Counted from the stretch's first letter, positions 1-6,146 are shown. The stretch is 6,146 bases of DNA from Gammaproteobacteria bacterium (GCA_030040235.1 JASHUC010000209.1:1-6146), one strand, 5' to 3'. Numbers and translations are program-made. Notes: a model not told the origin generated them from the letters alone.

Positions 1-92
1 CACGGAAAGCAAGCACCGCGCGAACGGCACGCAAGGCGCCGGCGGCACGCAAAGCGCCGACAGCCCGCAGGGCGCGCAAAGCACGCAAATGA
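1..92 (+). CDS. 3' end of an unidentified gene with a basic Ala/Arg/Lys/Pro repeat tail (partial)
   Basis: Reading from base 3, the frame is open from the window edge to a TGA at 90-92. The last four units are ARKAPA, ARKAPT, ARRARK and ARK-stop, coded by near-identical 18-bp units at 27-44, 45-62 and 63-80 and a truncated copy at 81-89. A weaker unit, ASTART, lies at 9-26. Such Ala/Lys/Arg/Pro C-terminal tails are known from histone H1-like and HU-like nucleoid proteins, RNA helicases and some other nucleic-acid-binding proteins, where they bind nucleic acid non-specifically. The body of the gene lies outside the window, so the function is unknown. The other two plus-strand frames are also open here, so the coding call rests on the hexapeptide periodicity and the clean stop 47 bp before the next gene. 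The stop overlaps an ATG at 89 as ATGA. Confidence 0.5.
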   Translation, partial: RKASTARTARKAPAARKAPTARRARKARK

Positions 93-97
93 CGGGT
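8..97 (+). repeat. Imperfect 18-bp tandem repeat, about five units
   Basis: Units begin near 8, 26, 44, 62 and 80. The two best copies, 26-43 and 44-61, differ at only three positions around the core GGCACGCAA-GCGCCG. The 18-bp period is six codons, so copy number could change without breaking the frame. The repeat is best explained as the DNA basis of the basic C-terminal tail described for 1-92. Confidence 0.6.
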
Positions 98-129
98 GCA
101 CCACGGGAACGGGGCGGCGGAGTATCAGC

Positions 130-134
130 GGAGG
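130..134 (+). promoter_or_regulatory. Shine-Dalgarno site of the VOC gene
   Basis: GGAGG lies five bases upstream of the ATG at 140. This decides the start: the upstream in-frame ATG at 89 has no purine-rich site before it, and the residues it would add are low-complexity. Confidence 0.7.
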
Positions 135-139
135 CTTCC

Positions 140-676
140 ATGGCGACAGCGGTGAAACTACCCACACGTCTGCATCACACGGCGTACGTGGTGCGCAATC
201 TCGAGGAAACGCGGCGGTTCTACGAGGAGGTGATCGGGCTCCCGCTCCTCGCCACCTGGTGCGAAAGCGATGAGCTCTTCGGCGCCGTGCGCACGTATTG
301 CCACTGCTTCTTCGGGCTGGCCGACGGCGGAGCACTCGCGTTCTTCCAGTTCGCGAGTCCGCAGGATGGCGCCCTGTTCGGCCCCAGGATGCCGGAGACA
401 CCGTTCCATCACATCGCACTCAAGGTCGACCGCGAGACCCAGCAGGGGATCGAGCGCCGCCTCGAGGCGGCGGGCTACAAGCCCCCACGGACGTACGTTC
501 TGGAGCACGGCTACTGCCGCTCCGTCTACGTCACCGATCCCGATGGGATGATCTGCGAGTTCACGCTCGATCACGCGGATGTCGAGAAGATCAACCGGGA
601 GCAGCGGGGCAAGGCGCACGCGGAGCTGCGCCGCTGGCTCGCAGGCGATCACACCTCGAACAATACGTATCGCTGA
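140..676 (+). CDS. VOC family protein (glyoxalase / extradiol dioxygenase-like)
   Basis: The 178-residue product is a single vicinal-oxygen-chelate domain of about residues 9-144 plus a charged C-terminal helix. It shows the two paired beta-alpha-beta-beta-beta modules of the family. The first begins LHHTAYVV with NLEETRRFYEEVIGL (residues 11-34). The second begins FHHIALKV (89-96) and ends VYVTDPDGMICEFTLD (129-144). By alignment with E. coli GloA (H5, H74, E122), the likely metal ligands are H13, H91 and E140. The fourth GloA ligand, a glutamate, has no clear counterpart in the segment around residues 65-72, so a three-ligand His-His-Glu centre as in extradiol dioxygenases or fosfomycin-type enzymes is as likely as glyoxalase I. 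No signal peptide is visible, so it is probably cytoplasmic. The substrate is unknown and the name should stay generic. The start at 140 is supported by GGAGG. The frame is open further upstream, and an ATG at 89 overlapping the previous stop (ATGA) is an alternative start. The next gene begins 291 bp away, so the two are probably not tightly co-transcribed. Confidence 0.88.
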   Translation: MATAVKLPTRLHHTAYVVRNLEETRRFYEEVIGLPLLATWCESDELFGAVRTYCHCFFGLADGGALAFFQFASPQDGALFGPRMPETPFHHIALKVDRETQQGIERRLEAAGYKPPRTYVLEHGYCRSVYVTDPDGMICEFTLDHADVEKINREQRGKAHAELRRWLAGDHTSNNTYR

Positions 677-722
677 GGAGCGGCCTCGCACGCAAGCGGC
701 GAGCCACCGGAGCGTTTGCGCA

Positions 723-739
723 GGCCGGCGAGGCTGGCC
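723..739 (+). terminator. Weak GC-rich stem-loop downstream of the VOC gene
   Basis: GGCCGGC (723-729) can pair with GCTGGCC (733-739) across a three-base loop, giving seven pairs including one G-U. It lies 46 bp past the VOC stop. No T-run follows, so intrinsic termination is uncertain and the match could be chance in GC-rich DNA. Confidence 0.25.
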
Positions 740-747
740 GAACACGC

Positions 748-788
748 ACGGCCATTGCACTCCTGTACGGCCTGCGGTGCACTTTAAT
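748..788 (+). promoter_or_regulatory. Candidate promoter/operator region of the TonB-dependent receptor
   Basis: TTTAAT at 783-788 matches the sigma-70 -10 consensus at five of six bases in an otherwise GC-rich region. No good -35 hexamer sits at 16-18 bp. The would-be -35 area is instead occupied by two direct repeats: ACGGCC (748-753) followed by TGCACT (756-761), then ACGGCC (767-772) followed by TGCACT (778-783). Paired repeats at a weak -35 would fit an activator site. This is inference from position only. Confidence 0.25.
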
Positions 789-846
789 CCGCGCGCGTGA
801 AGTTTACGGTGGGTTACGCTTCCGCAGTGGGACGAGTCTCTGTGGT

Positions 847-883
847 ACGGCACCAACAAGAGCTGCCGCGAGTGGGGTGCCGT
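847..883 (+). promoter_or_regulatory. Inverted repeat / stem-loop in the receptor leader
   Basis: ACGGCACC (847-854) and GGTGCCGT (876-883) are a perfect 8-bp inverted repeat with a 21-base loop. If transcription starts near 795, this would fold in the 5' leader about 85 bases before the receptor start. It matches no riboswitch class I recognise. It could instead be a DNA operator. Confidence 0.3.
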
Positions 884-918
884 TGCAGCCGGAGAACGCG
901 GGTCGCGGCGAGGGTGGC

Positions 919-957
919 ATGGAGCCCGAATCCGCGCTCCAGCTGACGGGAAGCTAG
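919..957 (+). CDS. Possible 12-residue upstream ORF
   Basis: An ATG at 919 is preceded by GAGGG (910-914, four bases upstream) and encodes MEPESALQLTGS before a TAG at 955-957. The stop codon touches the purine-rich ribosome-binding site of the receptor and lies ten bases before its ATG. That arrangement is typical of translational coupling or leader-peptide control. The peptide shows no codon run that would suggest attenuation. It is small enough to be chance. Confidence 0.25.
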   Translation: MEPESALQLTGS

Positions 958-965
958 GGGGGGAA
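956..965 (+). promoter_or_regulatory. Purine-only ribosome-binding site of the receptor with a seven-G run
   Basis: AGGGGGGGAA ends two bases before the ATG at 968. It gives a GGGGA-type Shine-Dalgarno match within a usable distance and fixes the receptor start. The seven consecutive Gs (957-963) are a homopolymer prone to slippage, which would alter the spacing. Confidence 0.6.
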
Positions 966-967
966 CC

Positions 968-3835
968 ATGACGTCTGCGTATCCGCGATGGTTCGGCGCC
1001 GCCTCGAGCGGTCTCGTTTCGGCCACAAGCGTTGCCGGTGCCTCCTTGCTGTTGCTCGCCGCGGGCACCATGGCCGCCCACGCCGACCCGCCTGCGTCTG
1101 CACCCCAATCCAGCGCTCAGGCCACGGTGTCCAATGAGCAGGGCTCGAAGAACTCGGCCGCTGCCCAGCCGAAGGCCCAGCTACCGAAAGCCACCGCTCA
1201 GACTGCCACGTCCGCCCCCCTGTTGGCGGATGCGACGCAAGCCCAGAGCACTCCCGCGGCACCAGCTGCAGCGGCTGCCCCCGCCCCCTCGGGCGGGTTG
1301 CAAGAGGTCATCGTCACTGCGACGAGGCGCGCGGAGAACGTCCAGAACGTGCCCATCACGGTGAACGCTTTCACCAGCCAGCAGATACAAACGGCCAACG
1401 CCACCAGCATTCACGACCTGTCGAATATGACGGCCGGCGCTACCCTCGACCAAGGCTCGCCCTTCTCGGGCGACAACTCCGTGCTGGTGGCCTCGATCCG
1501 CGGCATCGGCCAGGACGACTTCGCCTTCAATCTCAACCCGAGCGTCGGCGTTTATGTCGACGGCGTCTACTACGCCCGCACGATCGGAGCGAATCAGGAC
1601 CTGCTCGACGTGGACCGCGTGGAGGTGGTCGAGGGACCGCAAGGGACCCTGTTCGGAGCGAATACCATCGCCGGGGCGATCAGCATCATCACGCACACGC
1701 CCGGGAACGACTTCCGCTTTCAGGCGATGGCGCAGGGAGGCAGCTTCGACCAGCGCAACTTCGGCTTCACCGCCGACCTGCCGATCATCAGCAACACGCT
1801 GCTGTCGTCCATCACGGTCTCGTCCCAGCAGCAGAACGGTTACGAAAACATCATCCCGTACCCCACGAATTCGGTCTACGGGGAGAACCCGTACGTCGTC
1901 GATCCGCAGGATGCGTATCCGAAGGCCGGGAGTGAGAGTTTCGACACCATGGGCGGACAGAACCTGCAGGTCATCCGCGGCAAACTCCTTTGGAATGCCT
2001 CGGACAACTTCAAGGTGACCTTCACCAGCGACTGGTCGGACGAGAACCAGCCCGGTATGCCCGAATCGGTGCTGGCGGTCTACAACACGCCGAACAATCT
2101 GACCGCGTTCTTGTACAACACGTGTATCAGCAGCTCGCCCACCGCCCTTGCCTCGGAGGGGTTTGGCCTGCTCTGTAACGAGCCGCGCGCCTCGGTTCCC
2201 GGACTCTCCACCGGTGCGGCGGCGCTCGGCGGAGCGGGATACATCGGAGGTCCGCCCGGGCCGTACAATTATGCGAACCACCCGGGAACGGCGTACCTGG
2301 GAACCTCCGAGCCGTACATCTACTACAACTACGCGGCGACCGATACGGGCAACATCGATGAGAGCTACGCCGATGGACGGCCGAACTTCGCCTCGTACGT
2401 CGCCTTCGGCGACTCCCTCACGGAGGACTGGAGTCTCTCGGACGCGCTCGACGTTAAATCGATTACGGGTTACCGGCAGATCACCTGGTCGGTCGGAACC
2501 CCCCTCGACGGCACACCGGAGACCCTCCAGGAAGTGACCGATCACCAGCATCAGTGGCAGGTCTCCCAGGAGTTTCAATTCTCGGGCAAGGCCTTCGACA
2601 ACCGGCTCAACTGGGTCGGGGGTCTGTTCTATTTCAACGAGAGCGGCTTCGTGCACGATTACGTGCCGTTCGAGGGCTTCCTGTACATCTACGACTACTC
2701 GAACGATCTCGACAACACGGACTTGGCCGCATACTTTCATCTCGACTATCAGGTGACGGATAAGCTGAGCTTCACCGCCGGCGGGCGCTACACCGACATC
2801 TGGTCTCAGTTCAACGGCGGCCAGGCGGATCTCAACGGGTTTGCCTACAAGATCACGGGGTGCTATCCGCCGACCGCCTCGGCAGCGCTCATCGGCGCGC
2901 CCGCCTCCCTCGACTGCCAGGAGGCCCTGGGCTTCCCCGATCCGGCCGAGCCGCTGCGCTACGTACCGGACACCAACGTCGAGCAGAACTGGCGCCCCTT
3001 CGATCCGACCCTCGCCATCCAGTATCACTTGACGGATGAGATGATGGCCTACCTCACCTGGGGAAGTGGATTCCAGCAGGGCGGCTGGACCACGCGCCTC
3101 TCCGCCCCGGTGCTCTCGACGAACACGCCCGCGCCGGTCGGACTCGAGTTCGGTCCCGAGACCGACCACACATGGGAGCTCGGACTCAAGTCCGAGTGGC
3201 TCGATAATCACCTGCTCGTGAACACCGATGTGTTCTATACGCAGTTCTACAACTACCAGCTCAACGTTCAGACGGGAGCTTCGCCCGTTTACCTCAATGC
3301 CGGCAACCTGATCATCAAGGGCGCCGAGCTCACCACGCAATGGGTGGTCACCAACGGCTTCTCCGTGCGGTGGACGGGCGCGTACATCGATGACTACTAC
3401 ACATACGTGAATCCGGCGGTGGGCATTCCCGCCAATCCCAGCCCGGTGACGGGTGAGGAGGTCGTCGGCATTCCGCTCGATGCGCAGCTCCCGAAGACCC
3501 CGCGGTTCAAGACCAACATCGGACCGCAGTACCAGTTCGGGCTGCCGAATTCCGGCAGCATCGTGCTCAACGCGTTCTTCACGTACACGACGAGCATGTT
3601 CAACGATTCGCTCAATACCGTGCTGCTGGAGCGCCCCACCACGCGTGACCTCGACATGTCGGTACGCTACATCTCACCGGATGACAACTACGAGTTCGTG
3701 GTGGGCGGCACGAATATCACGGATGATCGCTACCTGTACACCGGGTCCCTCAATCTCACCGCGGGCGAGGTCGTCGGGAGCTACAGTCCGCCGGCGGAGT
3801 GGTACGCGCAGGTCAGGGTAAATCTAGGAAAGTGA
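968..3835 (+). CDS. TonB-dependent outer-membrane receptor
   Basis: The 955-residue protein imports a ligand across the outer membrane using TonB-ExbBD energy. Residues 1-39 look like a signal peptide: arginine at 7, a hydrophobic stretch around 22-37, and likely cleavage after AHA. Residues 40-110 are an Ala/Pro/Gln/Ser-rich spacer. The TonB box is at LQEVIVTAT (111-119), followed by the plug. The plug includes VEGPQGTLFGANTIAGAISII around 221-241, the family's VxxxxGPQGTLxGxNxxxGAI signature, with Glu in place of the usual Arg before GPQG. The rest is a 22-strand-type barrel with alternating aromatic strands and long loops. The family's C-terminal region is visible (GGTNITDDRYLYTG, then a last strand WYAQVRVNL). 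The protein ends in LGK rather than the usual terminal aromatic residue. All four cysteines are in pairs, C386/C403 and C632/C650, in probable surface loops. A Tyr-rich loop lies at 433-455. Length is at the long end for the family. The neighbours do not reveal the substrate, so siderophore, cobalamin, glycan or other ligands all remain possible. Confidence 0.95.
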   Translation: MTSAYPRWFGAASSGLVSATSVAGASLLLLAAGTMAAHADPPASAPQSSAQATVSNEQGSKNSAAAQPKAQLPKATAQTATSAPLLADATQAQSTPAAPAAAAAPAPSGGLQEVIVTATRRAENVQNVPITVNAFTSQQIQTANATSIHDLSNMTAGATLDQGSPFSGDNSVLVASIRGIGQDDFAFNLNPSVGVYVDGVYYARTIGANQDLLDVDRVEVVEGPQGTLFGANTIAGAISIITHTPGNDFRFQAMAQGGSFDQRNFGFTADLPIISNTLLSSITVSSQQQNGYENIIPYPTNSVYGENPYVVDPQDAYPKAGSESFDTMGGQNLQVIRGKLLWNASDNFKVTFTSDWSDENQPGMPESVLAVYNTPNNLTAFLYNTCISSSPTALASEGFGLLCNEPRASVPGLSTGAAALGGAGYIGGPPGPYNYANHPGTAYLGTSEPYIYYNYAATDTGNIDESYADGRPNFASYVAFGDSLTEDWSLSDALDVKSITGYRQITWSVGTPLDGTPETLQEVTDHQHQWQVSQEFQFSGKAFDNRLNWVGGLFYFNESGFVHDYVPFEGFLYIYDYSNDLDNTDLAAYFHLDYQVTDKLSFTAGGRYTDIWSQFNGGQADLNGFAYKITGCYPPTASAALIGAPASLDCQEALGFPDPAEPLRYVPDTNVEQNWRPFDPTLAIQYHLTDEMMAYLTWGSGFQQGGWTTRLSAPVLSTNTPAPVGLEFGPETDHTWELGLKSEWLDNHLLVNTDVFYTQFYNYQLNVQTGASPVYLNAGNLIIKGAELTTQWVVTNGFSVRWTGAYIDDYYTYVNPAVGIPANPSPVTGEEVVGIPLDAQLPKTPRFKTNIGPQYQFGLPNSGSIVLNAFFTYTTSMFNDSLNTVLLERPTTRDLDMSVRYISPDDNYEFVVGGTNITDDRYLYTGSLNLTAGEVVGSYSPPAEWYAQVRVNLGK

Positions 3836-3857
3836 GCGACTTCGGGAAGTGAGCGAC
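3830..3857 (+). repeat. 17-bp-period direct repeat spanning the receptor stop codon
   Basis: AAGTGAGCGAC occurs at 3830-3840 and again at 3847-3857, both preceded by GG-rich sequence, giving a period of 17 bp. The first copy contains the receptor's TGA (3833-3835). It looks like a short tandem duplication at the 3' end of the gene. Confidence 0.6.
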
Positions 3858-3867
3858 GCGGGTTTCG

Positions 3868-3888
3868 GCCCCGGTCGCGCGCCGGGGC
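3868..3888 (+). terminator. GC-rich hairpin after the TonB-dependent receptor
   Basis: GCCCCGG (3868-3874) pairs perfectly with CCGGGGC (3882-3888) around a seven-base loop, 32 bp past the receptor stop. No T-tract follows, so it is terminator-like in position and stability but not a canonical intrinsic terminator. Confidence 0.45.
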
Positions 3889-3944
3889 TGCGCGCCCGGC
3901 GGCGGTGATGAGCCCTGCTGGCTCGAATCTCGCTAGCGCACCTG

Positions 3945-3950
3945 TAGAAT
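3945..3950 (+). promoter_or_regulatory. Candidate -10 element of the ilvD promoter
   Basis: TAGAAT matches TATAAT at five of six bases and lies 39 bp before the ilvD GTG, a suitable distance. The -35 region is poor; TCGAAT at 3923-3928 matches TTGACA at three of six with a 16-bp spacer. The position after a terminator-like hairpin supports an independent ilvD promoter. No branched-chain-codon leader peptide of the attenuation type was seen between 3836 and 3989. Confidence 0.35.
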
Positions 3951-3989
3951 GGAGTCCCTCTGGACCCTTGCAGGGCAGCGAGCTCAACC

Positions 3990-5861
3990 GTGAAGACTTA
4001 CCGCTCTCGAACCACCACCCACGGACGCAACATGGCGGGCGCGCGCGGACTGTGGCGCGCGACCGGGATGAAGGACGAGGACTTCGGCAAGCCCATCATC
4101 GCCGTCGCGAACTCCTTCACCCAGTTCGTCCCCGGACACGTGCACTTGAGGGATGTCGGCCGGCTCATCTCCCGGGAGATCGCCGAGGCGGGAGGGGTGG
4201 CGCGCGAGTTCAACACGATCGCGGTGGACGACGGCATCGCCATGGGGCACGACGGCATGCTCTACAGCCTGCCCTCGCGCGATCTGATTGCCGATGCCGT
4301 CGAGTACATGGTGAACGCGCACTGCGCCGATGCGCTGGTGTGCGTCTCGAACTGCGACAAGATCACCCCGGGGATGCTGATGGCGGCCCTGCGGGTCAAC
4401 ATCCCGACGGTGTTCGTCTCGGGCGGGCCCATGGAAGCCGGGCGTGTGCGCTCGGGCTCGACCACCAAGGCGATCGACCTCATCGACGCCATGGTCGCAG
4501 CCGCAGACTCGAGCGTGTCGGATCGCGACCTCGCCGAGATCGAGCGTTCGGCCTGCCCCACCTGTGGCTCGTGCTCCGGCATGTTCACCGCGAATTCGAT
4601 GAACTGTCTGGTCGAGGCGATCGGACTCGCCCTTCCGGGCAACGGCACGGTGCTCGCGACCCATACCGATCGTGAGCGGCTGATGCGCCGCGCCGGATCG
4701 CTCGTCACCGAGCTCACCCGGCGCTACTACGAATCCGGCGATGCCACCGTGCTGCCGCGCGCCATTGCGACGTTCGAGGCTTTCGAGAACGCGATGGCGC
4801 TCGATATTGCGATGGGGGGCTCGACGAACACCGTTCTGCACCTGCTCGCCGCGGCCCACGAGGGCGGCGTCAACTTCACGATGCGCGACATCGATCGTAT
4901 CTCGCGGCGTGTGCCGAATCTGTGCAAGGTCGCGCCGTCGCGCTCGGATGTACACCTGGAGGACGTGCACCGCGCCGGCGGCGTCATGGCCATCCTCGGC
5001 GAGCTCGAGCGCGCGGGCCTGGTCCATTCCGGGGTCCCGATGGTGCATGCCCGCTCGCTCGCCGAGGCGCTCGCCCGGTGGGATATCCGCCGCGCGCCGG
5101 ATCCGGACGTGAGCGATTTCTATCGCGCTGCTCCGGGCGGGGTGCGCACCGTCGAGCCCTTCAGTCAGTCGCAGCGTTTCGCGACGCTCGATCTGGATCG
5201 GCGCTCGGGCTCGATCCGCGACCGCGAGCACGCCTACAGCGCCGACGGCGGACTCGCGGTGCTCTACGGCAACCTCGCCGAAGACGGTTGCATCGTGAAG
5301 ACGGCGGGTGTGGACTCCTCGCTGCTCAGGTTCTCCGGTCCAGCCCGTATCTTCGAGAGCCAGGAGGATGCCGTCACCGGCATTCTCGGCGGCGCCGTGC
5401 GCCCCGGCGATGTGGTGGTCATCCGCTACGAGGGGCCGCGCGGCGGGCCCGGCATGCAGGAGATGCTCTACCCGACGAGCTATCTCAAGGCGAAGGGCCT
5501 CGGCAAGGCCTGCGCGCTCGTCACCGACGGGCGCTTCTCGGGCGGCACCTCCGGGCTGTCCGTCGGGCACGTCTCGCCGGAGGCTGCCGAAGGGGGCACG
5601 ATTGCGCTCGTGCACGAAGGCGATCGCATCACGATCGACATTCCGAACCGCGTGATGACCCTGGAGGTTGCCGCGCCCGAGATCGAGCGCCGTCGTGTGG
5701 CCATGCGCTCGCGGGGCGCGAGCGCATGGCACCCCGCGCGGCAGCGACCGCGCCGGGTATCGGTGGCGCTGCAAGCGTATGCGGCGCTCGCGACGAGCGC
5801 GGCTCGTGGAGCGGTACGCGATCTTTCGCAGATCACACGGGCGGGCTCGCCCGGGCTTTGA
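3990..5861 (+). CDS. ilvD: Dihydroxy-acid dehydratase (IlvD)
   Basis: This 623-residue cytoplasmic Fe-S enzyme dehydrates 2,3-dihydroxyisovalerate and 2,3-dihydroxy-3-methylvalerate to the 2-oxo acids that precede valine/leucine and isoleucine. It aligns along its whole length with E. coli IlvD (616 residues) with matching numbering: cluster cysteines C122 (SNCDKITPG) and C195 (PTCGSCSGM), Mg ligands D81, D123 and carbamylatable K124, E491 (GMQEM) and the catalytic base S517 (GRFSGGTSG). As in the E. coli-type enzyme, the segment SFTQFVPGH has Gly where the three-cysteine [2Fe-2S] dehydratases carry a further cysteine. The C-terminus ends [17 protein letters not shown], slightly longer than E. 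coli. The start is GTG at 3990, because the family N-terminus (here [13 protein letters not shown]) would be lost from the next ATG at 4032. The ribosome-binding site is weak (AGCGAG, seven bases upstream). It is transcribed toward eno and shares a hairpin with it. The sugar-acid dehydratase Edd is excluded by the full-length IlvD match. Confidence 0.97.
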   Translation: MKTYRSRTTTHGRNMAGARGLWRATGMKDEDFGKPIIAVANSFTQFVPGHVHLRDVGRLISREIAEAGGVAREFNTIAVDDGIAMGHDGMLYSLPSRDLIADAVEYMVNAHCADALVCVSNCDKITPGMLMAALRVNIPTVFVSGGPMEAGRVRSGSTTKAIDLIDAMVAAADSSVSDRDLAEIERSACPTCGSCSGMFTANSMNCLVEAIGLALPGNGTVLATHTDRERLMRRAGSLVTELTRRYYESGDATVLPRAIATFEAFENAMALDIAMGGSTNTVLHLLAAAHEGGVNFTMRDIDRISRRVPNLCKVAPSRSDVHLEDVHRAGGVMAILGELERAGLVHSGVPMVHARSLAEALARWDIRRAPDPDVSDFYRAAPGGVRTVEPFSQSQRFATLDLDRRSGSIRDREHAYSADGGLAVLYGNLAEDGCIVKTAGVDSSLLRFSGPARIFESQEDAVTGILGGAVRPGDVVVIRYEGPRGGPGMQEMLYPTSYLKAKGLGKACALVTDGRFSGGTSGLSVGHVSPEAAEGGTIALVHEGDRITIDIPNRVMTLEVAAPEIERRRVAMRSRGASAWHPARQRPRRVSVALQAYAALATSAARGAVRDLSQITRAGSPGL

Positions 5862-5884
5862 GCGCCGCGCGACTCGCGCGGCGC
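5862..5884. terminator. Perfect 10-bp stem hairpin between convergent ilvD and eno
   Basis: GCGCCGCGCG (5862-5871) and CGCGCGGCGC (5875-5884) are exact reverse complements separated by ACT. The hairpin starts one base after the ilvD stop codon ends and lies 10 bp from the eno stop. Being symmetric, it would form in both transcripts and could serve as a bidirectional end. No T-run follows on either strand, so it may act as an RNA 3'-end stabiliser or need Rho rather than terminate alone. Confidence 0.5.
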
Positions 5885-5894
5885 CCCGGAGTCC

Positions 5895-6146
<252 letters not shown>

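Larger units (their letters stand above)
677..967 (+). other. Intergenic and leader region upstream of the TonB-dependent receptor
   Basis: No protein-coding gene of normal size is supported in these 291 bases. Frames stay open by high GC content, but the peptides are Arg/Ala/Gly-rich and resemble no family. From left to right it holds a weak GC hairpin (723-739), paired direct repeats and a -10-like hexamer (748-788), an inverted repeat (847-883), a 12-codon possible upstream ORF (919-957) and the receptor's ribosome-binding site. No Fur-box-like AT-rich palindrome is present, so iron control is not indicated. Confidence 0.7.

Noticed and set aside
876..900. A cobalamin-riboswitch-like B12 box (AGCCGGAGAAC at 887-897 after GGTGCC)
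   Set aside because: The resemblance is partial, and the other conserved cobalamin riboswitch segments cannot be found in the roughly 200 bases upstream.
298..957. A plus-strand open frame continuing from inside the VOC gene through the intergenic region
   Set aside because: The first half is an out-of-frame reading of the VOC domain and the rest is Arg/Ala/Gly-rich. Only its last 12 codons, which have their own ribosome-binding site, were kept as a weak candidate.
677..967. A Fur box or other AT-rich iron operator upstream of the receptor
   Set aside because: No GATAAT-type inverted repeats are present; the region is GC-rich throughout.
158..1108. A 316-codon minus-strand open frame covering the VOC gene and the intergenic region
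   Set aside because: It overlaps a clear VOC domain on the plus strand and encodes an Arg-rich peptide with no family resemblance.
1181..3340. A 719-codon open frame antisense to the TonB-dependent receptor
   Set aside because: The receptor frame has a signal peptide, TonB box, plug signature and barrel. The antisense peptide is Arg/Val/Gly-rich with no domain, as expected from GC-biased third positions.
4811..4820. A six-G run inside ilvD as a possible phase-variation site
   Set aside because: It encodes the conserved AMGGST segment of the family, so it is explained by protein constraint plus GC bias.
3984..5774. A 596-codon open frame antisense to ilvD
   Set aside because: It is the complement of a highly conserved gene. 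Its composition (Arg/His/Ala/Gly) and lack of any recognisable motif mark it as a shadow.

Overview
This is a high-GC window whose gene content suggests a proteobacterium, probably a gammaproteobacterium of the Nevskiales/Steroidobacterales/Xanthomonadales kind. The evidence is an E. coli-type IlvD whose catalytic residues can be numbered exactly as in the E. coli protein, a large TonB-dependent receptor with a classical plug, and a bacterial enolase C-terminus. The taxonomic placement is inference. No mobile element, CRISPR array, tRNA or rRNA was seen.

Left part (1-967): the window opens in the last ~30 codons of an unidentified plus-strand gene with an Ala/Arg/Lys/Pro-rich hexapeptide-repeat tail ending at 92. 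A single-domain vicinal-oxygen-chelate (VOC, glyoxalase/extradiol dioxygenase superfamily) protein follows at 140-676. A 291-bp non-coding stretch comes next. It holds a weak hairpin, a possible -10 element with paired direct repeats, a leader stem-loop and a possible 12-codon upstream ORF that ends in the ribosome-binding site of the next gene.

Centre (968-3835): a 955-residue TonB-dependent outer-membrane receptor with a signal peptide, an unusually long Ala/Pro/Gln-rich spacer before the TonB box, a plug domain and a beta-barrel with two widely spaced cysteine pairs. Its substrate cannot be read from the sequence.

Right part (3836-6146): a GC-rich terminator-like hairpin and a plausible promoter precede ilvD (dihydroxy-acid dehydratase, branched-chain amino-acid biosynthesis, GTG start). 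ilvD converges on the 3' end of enolase (eno, minus strand, running off the window). The 33-bp gap between their stop codons holds a perfect 10-bp stem hairpin that may serve both transcripts.

The genes do not form one pathway: a small VOC enzyme and an outer-membrane uptake receptor lie next to housekeeping metabolism. I found no convincing undescribed system. The most useful leads are the small leader elements upstream of the receptor, the repeat-coded basic tail at the left edge and the shared ilvD/eno hairpin.
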